The position numbers were made by a program, and so were the translations under genes. From Streptomyces sp. S3(2020) (GTDB lineage Bacteria > Actinomycetota > Actinomycetes > Streptomycetales > Streptomycetaceae): a stretch of DNA of 64,000 bases. This document shows, piece after piece, positions 35,922 through 45,105 of the stretch. The first letter of the stretch is position 1; every line of letters begins with the position of its first letter. The notes under the pieces are model-generated. The model ran no database searches. It worked only from the letters and a program-made list of their open reading frames with translations, and was not told the origin of the DNA. The DNA lies in contig NZ_JABERD010000013.1 in assembly GCF_013044505.1 (NCBI RefSeq), positions 1 through 64,000 of the forward strand. Direction: 5' to 3'.

Positions 35922-36757
35922 CCGCCGGACCGGAGACCCATGTGAACACGCCCAACCAACTCGCCACCGAGTCCCTCGACCTCCGCTACGGCGACCGGCT
36001 CGTCGTCGGCGGCCTCGACCTCACCCTGCCGGGCGGCGCGGTGACCGCGATCGTCGGGCCCAACGCCTGCGGCAAGTCCACGCTGCTGCGCGCACTGAGC
36101 CGGCTCCTGGCCCCCGCCGCCGGCACCGTCACCCTCGACGGCTCCGACATCCACCGCATGCCGGCGAAGGCCCTGGCCCTGCGCATGGGTCTGCTGCCGC
36201 AGCAGCCGGTCACCCCCGAGGCGATCACCGTCGAGGCGCTCGTCCGGCTGGGCCGCTATCCGCATCAGCGGCTGCTGAGCCCCTGGTCGGCCGCCGACCA
36301 GAGGGCGGTGGACGCGGCCCTGGAGCGCACCGGGACCGCGGCCCTGCGCGACCAGCCGGTGGACCGGCTCTCCGGCGGCCAGCGCCAACGCGCCTGGATC
36401 GCCCTGGCGTTGGCCCAGGACACCGAGCTGCTCCTGCTCGACGAGCCCACGACCTTCCTCGATCTGCGCCACCAGCTCGACGTACTCGACCTGGTGGCCG
36501 CCCTGCACGCCGAGGCGGGCCGCACCGTGGTGATGGTGCTGCACGACCTCGGACAGGCCGCCCGTTACGCGGACCACATGGTGGTCCTCAAGGACGGCCG
36601 GCTCGCCGCCGCCGGAGCCCCGGCGGACGTCCTCGACGCGGAGCTGGTGAGGTCCGTGTTCGACGTGGACTGCCGGGTCATCCCCGACCCGGAGACCGGC
36701 ACCCCGCTGGTCGTCCCGAAAGGCAGCGCGGTACGGCACTCCGCCGCCACCGCTTGA
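35918..36757 (+). CDS. Iron-siderophore ABC ATPase (FecE/FepC-like)
   Basis: This is a 279-residue ABC ATPase. Walker A is GPNACGKST, the signature LSGGQRQR and Walker B LLLLDEPTTFLDL are intact, and the switch His lies in VLHDLGQAARYADH. It energises the two FecCD permeases upstream. The ATGA overlap with the permease indicates coupled translation. The extended C-terminal tail after residue 250 is common in siderophore ATPases. Confidence 0.92.
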   Translation: MTAGPETHVNTPNQLATESLDLRYGDRLVVGGLDLTLPGGAVTAIVGPNACGKSTLLRALSRLLAPAAGTVTLDGSDIHRMPAKALALRMGLLPQQPVTPEAITVEALVRLGRYPHQRLLSPWSAADQRAVDAALERTGTAALRDQPVDRLSGGQRQRAWIALALAQDTELLLLDEPTTFLDLRHQLDVLDLVAALHAEAGRTVVMVLHDLGQAARYADHMVVLKDGRLAAAGAPADVLDAELVRSVFDVDCRVIPDPETGTPLVVPKGSAVRHSAATA

Positions 36758-36788
36758 TCAGTACCTACCAGGAAAGAACCAACCCCCC

Positions 36789-37808
36789 ATGTCCCACCGC
36801 TTTGCCATGCCCGGAATCCGCCGGATTCTGGCCTCTCTGCTGTCCGTGACACTCGGTACCGCCGTTCTGGTCGCGTGCGGCGGCTCGGAGTCCGACGACT
36901 CCGCCGCCGCGAAGCCCGCCTCCGACACGGGCGGCGCCTTCCCCCGCACCCTCAAGACCGCCATGGGCGACGTCGAGATCCCGTCCCAGCCCAAGCGGGT
37001 CGTCGTGCTCGACACCGGTGAGCTGGACGACGTGACGCTGCTCGGCATCGACCCGGTCGGCGCGGTCGCCCCGCACTTCAAGACGGAGGGCGGCTTCCCG
37101 ACGTACCTCAAGGGCGAGTTGAAGAACACCGCCGACGTCGGCCCGCTCCTTGAGCCCGACCTGGAGAAGATCGCCTCGCTCAAGCCCGATCTGATCCTGT
37201 CCTCCAAGGTCCGGCACGAGAAGGTCTACGACAAGCTCAACGCCATCGCCCCGACCGTCTTCACCGAGACCACCGGCGGTGTGTGGAAGGAGAACCTGAA
37301 GGTCCACGCCGAGGCGCTCGGCCTGGAGAAGGAGGCCGCGGCCAAGCTCACGGCGTACGAGACGCGGGCCAAGGCGCTGGGCGAGGCCATCAAGAAGAAG
37401 GACGGCGGCACGATGCCGACCGCGTCCGTGGTCCGCTTCATCGCCGGTCCGACGCGGCTGTACCAGTCCAACTCCTACAGCGGTGTCGTCCTGAACGACA
37501 TCGGCTTCAAGCGGCCGTCCTCGCAGGTCTCGAACGACCCCGAGGTCACGATGAAGGACGTCAGCCCGGAGCAGATCGACCAGGCCGACGCCGACCTGAT
37601 CTTCGTCACCTCCGCGGACGTGGACGACAAGACGCAGAAGAAGCAGGTCACCTCGAACCCGGTGTGGAAGTCCCTGCCCGCCGTGAAGGACGGCAAGGTC
37701 TTCGAGGTCCCGGACGAGACGTGGATGTCCGGCATCGGTGTCCAGGCCGCCGAGCAGATGCTCGCGGACGTGGCCAAGGCCACCGGCGTGCCTCTTCCCA
37801 CCGAGTAA
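36789..37808 (+). CDS. Siderophore-binding lipoprotein (FecB/FhuD-like)
   Basis: This 339-residue periplasmic-binding-type lipoprotein has a signal peptide ending in the lipobox LVAC, with Cys30 lipidated. A TroA/BtuF-fold body follows with PKRVVVLDTGELDDVTLLGI and PDLEKIASLKPDLIL. AGGAAAG lies upstream at a slightly long distance. It completes the importer and captures the ferric siderophore presumably made by the genes downstream. A hairpin with a T-run follows, likely reducing read-through into biosynthesis. Confidence 0.9.
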   Translation: MSHRFAMPGIRRILASLLSVTLGTAVLVACGGSESDDSAAAKPASDTGGAFPRTLKTAMGDVEIPSQPKRVVVLDTGELDDVTLLGIDPVGAVAPHFKTEGGFPTYLKGELKNTADVGPLLEPDLEKIASLKPDLILSSKVRHEKVYDKLNAIAPTVFTETTGGVWKENLKVHAEALGLEKEAAAKLTAYETRAKALGEAIKKKDGGTMPTASVVRFIAGPTRLYQSNSYSGVVLNDIGFKRPSSQVSNDPEVTMKDVSPEQIDQADADLIFVTSADVDDKTQKKQVTSNPVWKSLPAVKDGKVFEVPDETWMSGIGVQAAEQMLADVAKATGVPLPTE

Positions 37809-37822
37809 CTCCCGCTGAATCG

Positions 37823-37854
37823 GGGCGGGCCGCGGTCATGGCCCGGGCCCGCCC
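37823..37854 (+). terminator. Hairpin between uptake and biosynthesis genes
   Basis: GGGCGGGCC (37823-37831) pairs with GGCCCGCCC (37846-37854) and is followed by TTT. It may act as a partial terminator separating uptake from synthesis genes within one operon. Confidence 0.55.
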
Positions 37855-37894
37855 TTTCAACCCCCCACCCGCTAGCGGAAGTTCTCCTCCACCC

Positions 37895-39073
37895 ATGCGT
37901 CTGTACCTGCTTGCCCTCAACCCGACCGACTCCGTCACCGAGGGCTTCCTGCCCGCGGCCGCCCGCCTGGGCCTGGACGTCAGCGTCCTCACCGACCAGC
38001 CCGACGCCCACCGCGCCGCCTACCCGGACATCGAGATCCTTCCGTGCGACGTCCGCGACTTCCGGGCGGTCGTCACCCGTATCTCCACCCACCACCGGCC
38101 CGACGCGGTCTTCACCAACAGCGACCACCTCCAGACCCAGGCCGCCCTGGCCGCCGCCTACTTCGGGCTCCCCGGCAAGGACTGGCGGGCCACCCTGCGC
38201 TGCAAGGACAAGGCCGAGATGCGCCGCCGGCTCGCCGACGCGGGCGTGGACACGGTCTGGTCGACCGAGCTCACCGAACCGGCCGCCGCCCCGCCGGACG
38301 CCCCGTACCCCTGTGTCGTCAAGCCGCGCGAGGGGGTGGCCAGCGAGGACGTCGTCCTCGTCGACAACGCCGAGGACCTCATGACGCGGTCCAAGGAGAT
38401 CTTCGACCGGCGCCCCGGCACCGTCCTGGTCGTCGAGGAGTACCTTCCCGGCGAGCTCTACACCCTGGAGACCCTGGGCGACGGGCGGACCCGGCACGTC
38501 CTGGGCGGCTTCCACACCGAGCTGTCGCCGCCGCCGTACTTCATCGAGGAGTGCCTCACCTTCGTGCCGGCCCACCCCGGGCCGGTCGTCGCGCAGGTCC
38601 TCGCCCAACTGGACGCGCTCGGCGTCGGGTTCGGCGCCTGCCACACCGAGTTCGTGGTGTACGAGGGCCGGGCGAGGATCATCGAGGTCAACTACCGGGC
38701 CATCGGCGACCAGTGCGATCTGCTGCTGGCCCGACTGCTGGAGATCCCGCTCTTCGAGCACATCCTCCGCGCCCACCTGGGTGAGCCGCTCCCCGCCGAC
38801 CTGGGCGCCCGCCGCGACGGCGCCGCCCGGCTGGAGTACCCCTGCGCCGAGCGCCCCGGCACCCTCACCGAGGCTCCGGCGGCCACGGAACTGGACGTCG
38901 ACGGTGTGCACTTGACGTACCGTCCGCTGCGCCAGCCGGGCGAGCGGCACGAGCTGTACGGCACCAATCGCGACTACCTCGGCGTCCTGCGTGCCACGGG
39001 CACCGACCAGCCGACGGTGGACCGGGTGACGGCCGACTTCCTTGCCGGGCTGCGCTGGGAGATCCAGCCGTGA
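37895..39073 (+). CDS. ATP-grasp enzyme of the siderophore cluster
   Basis: This 392-residue protein has an ATP-grasp core: PCVVKPREGVASEDVVLVDN (ATP-binding lysine), VVEEYLPGELYTLE, and the metal-binding ARIIEVNYRAIGDQCD. ATP-grasp enzymes ligate a carboxylate to an amine via acyl phosphate. The ATG at 37895 fits the N-terminal Rossmann-like fold. Its stop overlaps the following NIS synthetase start (GTGA), so it belongs to the biosynthetic set. It may add an extra amide to the siderophore or make a precursor. The exact role is unknown. Confidence 0.78.
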   Translation: MRLYLLALNPTDSVTEGFLPAAARLGLDVSVLTDQPDAHRAAYPDIEILPCDVRDFRAVVTRISTHHRPDAVFTNSDHLQTQAALAAAYFGLPGKDWRATLRCKDKAEMRRRLADAGVDTVWSTELTEPAAAPPDAPYPCVVKPREGVASEDVVLVDNAEDLMTRSKEIFDRRPGTVLVVEEYLPGELYTLETLGDGRTRHVLGGFHTELSPPPYFIEECLTFVPAHPGPVVAQVLAQLDALGVGFGACHTEFVVYEGRARIIEVNYRAIGDQCDLLLARLLEIPLFEHILRAHLGEPLPADLGARRDGAARLEYPCAERPGTLTEAPAATELDVDGVHLTYRPLRQPGERHELYGTNRDYLGVLRATGTDQPTVDRVTADFLAGLRWEIQP

Positions 39074-40764
39074 CGGCCGTGACAGACGGGACGGCCGCGG
39101 CGGCCGACACCTGCGCGCAGGAACTGCTCACGCGCGTGCTCAGCGCCCTGCTCCGCGAGGACGTGGTGGGGCTACGCACCGCCAGCACGCTCGTGCACCG
39201 GCCGGACGGCCCCTGGCTGCGGTTGCCGGACAGGGACTCCGGGGCCGACGCGCTGCTCCTGCCCGTCGTCGAGGACGGCTTCCAGTGCGAGTACGCGGCC
39301 CGGCTGCCCCTGCTCGTCCGCGAGTCGGACGGCGCCGAGCTGACCTCGTACGACACCGTCCTCAGCGCACTGCGCGCACTCGCCGACCCCGTCGACCGCG
39401 AGGGCTACGACGCCTTCGCCGAGGAGTGCCGGCAGACGCTGGCCACCCTGCGGCTGCACACGGCCACCCGGTCCGAGGTCGAGGGGAGGTTCGGCGGCGA
39501 CTCGACACGCTGGCCCGCACTGGCCTACGACACCCTCGCCGCCCGGCTCGACCATCCCGTCTATCCGACCGCGCGCGGCCGCTCCGGCCTCGACGAGCCG
39601 CAACTACAGGCCTACGCACCGGAGTTCCACCCCCGTTTCGCGCTGCGCTGGATCGCCCTGCGCCGCGAGACCGTCACCCTGACCGGTACGCTCCCCGCCT
39701 TCTGGCCCACCCCCCGGCAGCTCGGCCTCGCCGAGGTGGAGGGCACCCATGTGGTCCTGCCGGTGCATCCGTTGACGGTCGACGCCCTGTGGGACGCCGG
39801 GCTCCCGGACGGGGCGGTGTTCGCCGACCGGACCCACCTGGAGGTCGTACCGACCCTGTCGATGCGTACGGTGGCCGTGAACACGTCGGTGCACCTCAAA
39901 CTCCCGCTGGCCACGGCCACGTTGGGGCTGCGCAACAAGCGGACCGTCAAGCCCGGCACGCTCGTGGACGGCGCCGCGGGACAGCGGCTGCTGGAAGCCG
40001 TGATCGCCAGGGAGCCCCGGTTCCAGGGCATCATCCTGCACGCCGACGAGGCGACGTACGCCCATGCCGGGCACGAGCTGCTGGCCGTCCTGTGCCGGCG
40101 CTTCCCGGCCGCCGTGGACGGCGCCGAGGTCGTACCGCTGGCCGCCCTGCTCGCCGACGCCCCGGACGGGCGGCTGGTCATCGACCATCTGGCCGACCGC
40201 TTCTACGGCGGCGACCCGCTCGCCCTGCTGGACGCCTTCCTGACGCTGCTGTTCGACTGGCAGACCACACTGTTCGGGTACGGCATCGCGCTGGAGTCGC
40301 ATCAGCAGAACATCTCGCTCGTGCTGCGGCCGGGCGATCTGCGGCTGCTGTTCAAGGACAACGACGGGCCCCGCGTCAACGCGAAGCGGCTCGGCGCGGT
40401 GCTTCCCGGCCCGTGGGGCTTCGACGACGCACGGACCTGCGTCTCCGGGGACGGGCCGGTCGCCGACCTGTTCGCCACCATCACCGTCCATCTGTGCGCG
40501 GGCGCCTACGCGTTCGGCCTCCCTGGGCACCGGCGGGCACTCCTCGGCCTCCTGCGCGACCGGCTGGCCGAGTCCGTGGACCGGCTCGGCGGGGACGCGG
40601 CCGCCGTGCTGCGCGAGCGGGTCCTTGACGCGCCGCGGCTGCCGGTGAAGGCGATGGTCACGGCCGGCTCGCTGCTGTCCAAGGAGCGGTCCGGCGCGGC
40701 CGACATCAACAAGCACTACACGACCGGCCCCAACTACCTGTTGCGACAAGGCGGTTCGGCATGA
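39070..40764 (+). CDS. IucA/IucC-family NIS siderophore synthetase 1
   Basis: This 564-residue IucA/IucC protein carries the adenylation signatures of NRPS-independent siderophore synthetases: VLPVHPLTVDALW (in place of the common HPWQ), MRTVAVNTSVHLKLPLATA, and ESHQQNISLVLRPGDLRLLF with FKDNDGPR. It activates a carboxylic acid such as citrate as the adenylate and condenses it with an amine. The GTG overlaps the ATP-grasp stop. Two synthetases in one operon suggest two successive amide formations. Confidence 0.9.
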   Translation: MTAVTDGTAAAADTCAQELLTRVLSALLREDVVGLRTASTLVHRPDGPWLRLPDRDSGADALLLPVVEDGFQCEYAARLPLLVRESDGAELTSYDTVLSALRALADPVDREGYDAFAEECRQTLATLRLHTATRSEVEGRFGGDSTRWPALAYDTLAARLDHPVYPTARGRSGLDEPQLQAYAPEFHPRFALRWIALRRETVTLTGTLPAFWPTPRQLGLAEVEGTHVVLPVHPLTVDALWDAGLPDGAVFADRTHLEVVPTLSMRTVAVNTSVHLKLPLATATLGLRNKRTVKPGTLVDGAAGQRLLEAVIAREPRFQGIILHADEATYAHAGHELLAVLCRRFPAAVDGAEVVPLAALLADAPDGRLVIDHLADRFYGGDPLALLDAFLTLLFDWQTTLFGYGIALESHQQNISLVLRPGDLRLLFKDNDGPRVNAKRLGAVLPGPWGFDDARTCVSGDGPVADLFATITVHLCAGAYAFGLPGHRRALLGLLRDRLAESVDRLGGDAAAVLRERVLDAPRLPVKAMVTAGSLLSKERSGAADINKHYTTGPNYLLRQGGSA

Positions 40765-41951
40765 GCGCCGGGGCTCTGCGGATCCCGCGGTCCGCCTCCG
40801 GCCGCGGTCAGGTGCACGCGGTGGCCGCCTGCTATTTCGTGGCGTCCTTCGCGGCCCTGGGCCTGCCGCCCTACCTCACCGAGATCCTGCCGGAACTCGG
40901 CGACCGCGAGGCCCGCTGGGCGGGGGTGCTCTATGTCGTCCCGACCGTGTTCGGAGGTCTGGCGGCCCCGATGTGGGGGCGGCTCGCCGACCGCTACGGC
41001 CGTAAACGGCTGCTGCTGCGCGCCCAGTTGGGGCTCGCGGTGGCGTTCCTGCTCGCCGGGTGGGCCGACTCGCTGGCCACCTTCACGGTCGCGCTCGTCC
41101 TCCAGGGCGTCCTGGGCGGCACCTTCGCCGCCTCCAACGGCTATCTGGGCGCGGCCCTGGAGGGCCCGGCCCTGTCGAAGGCGCTCACGCTGATGCAGGG
41201 CAGCGCCCGGGCGGCCCTGGTCTTCGCGCCGATCGTGGTCGGCGCGCTGTCCGGCTGGCTGTCCCCGCACCGCCAGTACGCGCTCCTGGCCGTACTCCCC
41301 CTCACGGCCGCGCTGTTGCTGGCGGCCCTGCCCGAACCGGAGCCGGTCGCCCGCACCACGGACGAGGCCGTCACCGCGGATCGCACGTCCCCGGTGATGT
41401 CGCTCAAGGCGCTCTACGCGATCGAGTTCGCCTTCGTCTTCTCCACCGTCATCTCCTTCCCCTATCTCATCGCCCTGGTCGACGACCGGCTCCCGGGCAC
41501 CTCGCCGACGCTGTCCGGAGTGCTCTTCGCCCTCCCCCACCTGTGCTATCTGGTGGCGGCGCTGGCCGTGCACTCCAGGTTCCGCGGCCGTCCCAGGGCC
41601 GGGATCGTGCTCGGTTTCGTCCTGATCGCGCTCGGTCTCGCCGGACACGGCGTCGTCGACTCGCTGCCCGCGCTGATCGCCGTACGGCTGCTGCTCGGCG
41701 CTGGGCTCACGCTCGGTCTGGTGTGTCTCCAGGTGCTCGCCGCGGACTGCGCCAAGGGCCGGGCGCCCGGCGGGCTGTTCGGTTCGCTGGAGTTCTTCTC
41801 CAAGGCCGGCGCGGTCGCCGCCGGCCTCGTCGCGGCCGCCGGCAGTGTCCGCTTCGGCCCCGCCGCCCCCGCGCTGACCGGCGCCGCCGCTGCCGCCGTC
41901 ACCGCCGTGGCGGCCCTCGTCCCCTCCATGACCCCCCGCTGGAGCCGCTGA
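40761..41951 (+). CDS. MFS exporter of the siderophore cluster
   Basis: This 396-residue MFS transporter has about twelve helices and the A-motif-like GRLADRYGRKRLLL near residue 75. It lies between the two NIS synthetase genes with one- and four-base overlaps, the position of siderophore exporters such as SbnD or SfaA in staphylococcal operons. Export of the apo-siderophore is the likely job. Confidence 0.87.
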   Translation: MSAGALRIPRSASGRGQVHAVAACYFVASFAALGLPPYLTEILPELGDREARWAGVLYVVPTVFGGLAAPMWGRLADRYGRKRLLLRAQLGLAVAFLLAGWADSLATFTVALVLQGVLGGTFAASNGYLGAALEGPALSKALTLMQGSARAALVFAPIVVGALSGWLSPHRQYALLAVLPLTAALLLAALPEPEPVARTTDEAVTADRTSPVMSLKALYAIEFAFVFSTVISFPYLIALVDDRLPGTSPTLSGVLFALPHLCYLVAALAVHSRFRGRPRAGIVLGFVLIALGLAGHGVVDSLPALIAVRLLLGAGLTLGLVCLQVLAADCAKGRAPGGLFGSLEFFSKAGAVAAGLVAAAGSVRFGPAAPALTGAAAAAVTAVAALVPSMTPRWSR

Positions 41952-43678
41952 TGCCCTCGCTCACCCGCACCCAGACCTCGCCTGCCCGGACCCGTCCGCC
42001 CGGGCGCACCGACCTGCCCACCGCCGACGACGTGGTGGCCCACACCCTCCTGAACTGTCTGCTGCGCGAGGTCTCCGGCCCCGAGCACCAGAGCGTCGTC
42101 GCCGACGGCCGGCTCCTGCTGCGGCTGCCCCGCCGCGGGGTGCTGCTCCGGGTGTCCCTGCGCCGCGCCTCGCTGCTCGGCGCGCACCGGTTCACGGGTC
42201 CCGTGCAGGAACAGCGCAACGGCGACTGGGCGGAGCTGGACTGGCGCCGCCTCGCCGAGTACACGCACGACGAGCTGTCGCTGCGGACCGGGGTGCGCAA
42301 CGACGAGTTCCTGGAGCAGGTCGCCTCCAGCCACGAGGCCGTGACGACGGCCCTCACCGCGACCGTCACCTCGCGGGGCGGCGACCCCTACCTCGCCTCC
42401 GAGCAGTCCCTGTTCTTCGGCCACCGCTTCCACCCCACGCCCAAGGCCCGCACCGGCGACCCGCGCGCCTGGTCGGCGTACGCGCCGGAGGTGGGGGCCG
42501 TCTTCCCGCTGCGGCACCTCGCCGTGCGGGAACATCTGCTGGCGGAGGAGGCCGCGGAGCCGTCGGCCACCGCCGCCCTGGACCGGCTGCGCGCCGACGT
42601 CCCGGCCGGATACCGGCTGCTGCCCGCCCACCCGTGGCAGTACGACACACTCCGCGAGCACCCGGCGCTCAGCGCGGCGCTGGAGAACGGCGACGTCCTC
42701 GACCTCGGTCCGGGCGGCCGGCCCTTCGCGGCGACCGCGTCCGTGCGCACGCTCTACGACGGGGAGACCTTCCTCAAGTTCAGCCTGAACGTGCGGATCA
42801 CCAACTGCCTGCGCAAGAACAGCAGTTACGAGCTGTCCGGTGCCGTCGCCCTGACCCGTGTGCTGGCCCCGGCGCTGGCCGACCTCGCCGAGCGCTTCCC
42901 CGGCAGCGCGGTGCTCCGAGAGCCCGCCTACCGCACGCTCGCCCTGCCGGGACCCGACGGCGGCCCGGACCAGGCGCTGTTCGAGGGCTTCGGCGTGATC
43001 GTCCGTGAGGGCCTGCCCGAGCGGCTCGCGCCCGGTACCACTCCCCTCCTGGCGGCCGCCGTCGCCGACGAGTACCCGAGCAGCGGCGCCCACATCTCCC
43101 GTCTGCTCGACGGGGCCGACGCGCAGGTGGCCCTCGACTGGTGGTCGGCGTACCTCGATCTGCTCGTCCCGCCGGTCCTGGCCGCCTATTTCGACCACGG
43201 TCTGGTCCTGGAACCCCACCTCCAGAACGTCCTGGTGTGCGTGGACGGCGACGGCATGCCCGCCCAGGTGCTCTTCCGTGATCTGGAGGGCACCAAGCTC
43301 GTCCCCGAGCACCACGCCGACACCCTCGCGGCGCTGCCGCCCGAGGTCGCGGGTCCGATGACGTACGACGCGCAGCGCGGCTGGGACCGGGTCGTCTACT
43401 GCCTCCTGGTCAACCACATCGCGGAGCTGCTCGCCGCCCTGGCCGATCTGCACCCGCGGACGGAGGCCGAGCTGTGGGGCCGGGTCCGCTCGACGCTCCG
43501 GTCGTACGCCGACCGCCTCGGCTGTCCGCCGCGTCTGTCCGCCCTGCTCGCCGGTGTCCCGCTGCCCGCGAAGGCGAACCTGCTGACCCGCTGGGAGCGC
43601 AAGGCCGACCGCGAGGCCGGTTACGTCCCTCTGCCGTCCCCGCTCGCCGGGGACATCCTGACCGGGAGCACCCGATGA
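41951..43678 (+). CDS. IucA/IucC-family NIS siderophore synthetase 2
   Basis: This 575-residue NIS synthetase has the canonical LLPAHPWQYDTL motif, the ATP-site segment RTLYDGETFLKFSLNVRITN and EPHLQNVLVCVDGDGMPAQV followed by FRDLEGTKLV. It shares the fold with the first synthetase but is clearly a different subgroup. The ATG shares one base with the MFS stop (TGATG). It probably performs the second condensation. Confidence 0.9.
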   Translation: MPSLTRTQTSPARTRPPGRTDLPTADDVVAHTLLNCLLREVSGPEHQSVVADGRLLLRLPRRGVLLRVSLRRASLLGAHRFTGPVQEQRNGDWAELDWRRLAEYTHDELSLRTGVRNDEFLEQVASSHEAVTTALTATVTSRGGDPYLASEQSLFFGHRFHPTPKARTGDPRAWSAYAPEVGAVFPLRHLAVREHLLAEEAAEPSATAALDRLRADVPAGYRLLPAHPWQYDTLREHPALSAALENGDVLDLGPGGRPFAATASVRTLYDGETFLKFSLNVRITNCLRKNSSYELSGAVALTRVLAPALADLAERFPGSAVLREPAYRTLALPGPDGGPDQALFEGFGVIVREGLPERLAPGTTPLLAAAVADEYPSSGAHISRLLDGADAQVALDWWSAYLDLLVPPVLAAYFDHGLVLEPHLQNVLVCVDGDGMPAQVLFRDLEGTKLVPEHHADTLAALPPEVAGPMTYDAQRGWDRVVYCLLVNHIAELLAALADLHPRTEAELWGRVRSTLRSYADRLGCPPRLSALLAGVPLPAKANLLTRWERKADREAGYVPLPSPLAGDILTGSTR

Positions 43679-44877
43679 CCCCTGCCGTCCACGACCGCGC
43701 CCTCGCCCTCACGTCGGCCGAACTGCCCGCCTACCTGTACGACTTGGCGGCGCTGCGCACGCACGCCGCCGCCGTACGGTCCGCTCTGCCCGAGCGGGTC
43801 GAGCTGTACTACGCCGCCAAGGCCAACCCCGAGCCGGAGATCCTCGCCGCGCTCGGTCCGTACGTCGACGGCTACGAGGTCTCCTCGGGCGGTGAACTCG
43901 CCCATGTGGCCGCGGCGGTGCCAGGGCGTCCGCTGGCTTTCGGCGGCCCCGGCAAGACGCCGGACGAGGTGACGGCCGCGCTGGAGCTGGGGGTCGAGCG
44001 CTTCCACGTCGAGAGCGGGTACGAGCTGCGGATGCTGGGCGAGCTGGCGCGGCGGGCCGGGCGGCGGGTGGGGGTGCTGCCGCGGGTCAACCTCGCCCTG
44101 TCCGACGGTTCACTGGCGGGCAGTTCGCTGGCGATGGGCGGGCGTCCGACACCGTTCGGCATGGACCCGGCCCAGGCCGCGGAATTGGTCCACGCGCTCA
44201 CGGACGGTGCCTATCCGCACCTCGAACTGCGGGGCGTGCACGCCCACTTGGCCAGCGGTCTCGAAGCCCCGGAACAGCTCGCGGTGGCCGAGGCGATCGT
44301 GGCCTGGGCCACCGGACTCGGGGTCCGGATCGGGGAGGTGAATGTCGGTGGCGGTATGCACGTCGACTACGCGGACCCGGACCGCCGCTTCGACTGGGCC
44401 GCGTTCGGCGAGGGGCTCGCGCGACTCGGCGCGGCGCACCCGGAGTTGACGCTGCGCATCGAGCCGGGGCGGGCACTTACGGCGTACTGCGGCTGGTACG
44501 CCACGGAGGTGCTGGACGTGAAGCGGAGCCACGGCGAGGAGTTCGGTGTGGTCCGGGGCGGTACCCACCATCTGCGGACCCCGGCCACGAAGGGCCACGA
44601 CCAGCCCTGTTCCGTCCTGACGGTGGACCGCTGGCCGCACCCCTGGGAGCGGCCGGCGACCGAGGGCGAACACATCACGCTGGCCGGGCAGTTGTGCACA
44701 CCGAAGGACGTCCTCGCCCGCCGGGTCCCCGCGGCGGGGCTGCGGGCGGGTGACCGGGTGGTGTTCGCGCTCGCGGGTGCCTACGCGTGGAACATCTCCC
44801 ACCACGACTTCCTGATGCACCCCCGGCCCGGCTTCCACTTCCTGGACGCCGGCCCGGAGGTCGTCGGCCGGTCCTAG
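43675..44877 (+). CDS. LysA-like PLP decarboxylase of the siderophore cluster
   Basis: This 400-residue fold-type III PLP enzyme is of the diaminopimelate/ornithine decarboxylase group. The PLP lysine is in YYAAKANPEPEI, the glycine-rich phosphate site in EVNVGGGMHVDYAD, and the EPGRAL motif is present. In staphyloferrin B clusters a similar protein (SbnH) decarboxylates a precursor, so a diamine or decarboxylated intermediate is expected here. It is the last gene of the operon. Its TAG stop is formed by the CTAG end of a MITE-like element. Confidence 0.85.
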   Translation: MTPAVHDRALALTSAELPAYLYDLAALRTHAAAVRSALPERVELYYAAKANPEPEILAALGPYVDGYEVSSGGELAHVAAAVPGRPLAFGGPGKTPDEVTAALELGVERFHVESGYELRMLGELARRAGRRVGVLPRVNLALSDGSLAGSSLAMGGRPTPFGMDPAQAAELVHALTDGAYPHLELRGVHAHLASGLEAPEQLAVAEAIVAWATGLGVRIGEVNVGGGMHVDYADPDRRFDWAAFGEGLARLGAAHPELTLRIEPGRALTAYCGWYATEVLDVKRSHGEEFGVVRGGTHHLRTPATKGHDQPCSVLTVDRWPHPWERPATEGEHITLAGQLCTPKDVLARRVPAAGLRAGDRVVFALAGAYAWNISHHDFLMHPRPGFHFLDAGPEVVGRS

Positions 44878-45105
44878 GGCCTGTCGTCACATTCCCTCCC
44901 CCAGAGGGGGTGCCCCCAGCCGCGCGGCGCCATGCACGCTCCCCCACTGCCTTGAGGGCGTGGGAGGTGCCCCCACTCGCCGTACCGGGCACAGACCCAC
45001 GTACCAGCAGTACGAGGGCCTGCGCCCGGCACGCCGAGAGCACGCACCTGACGCCGCGCGGCCCGCCCTCCGGGCGGACGACGGGAAGGTGACGACAGGC
45101 CCTAG
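44874..45105. mobile_element. MITE-like element with 17-bp perfect terminal inverted repeats
   Basis: CTAGGGCCTGTCGTCAC (44874-44890) is exactly inverted at 45089-45105. The 232-bp interior has no coding frame but is rich in inverted symmetry: CCGCGCGG near both ends, and a central CGTACC/AGTACG pair. Flanking CTAG is consistent with a TA or CTAG target duplication. Both convergent genes use the terminal TAG as stop codon. Removing the element and one CTAG leaves them sharing a single CTAG. From memory, similar GGGCCTGTCGTCAC-ended repeats recur in Streptomyces genomes. The mobilising transposase is unknown; an IS5-like type is a guess. Confidence 0.75.

Noticed and set aside
44877-45102. Coding frames inside the MITE-like element
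   Set aside because: They overlap inverted-repeat sequence, have no ribosome sites and no transposase motifs.
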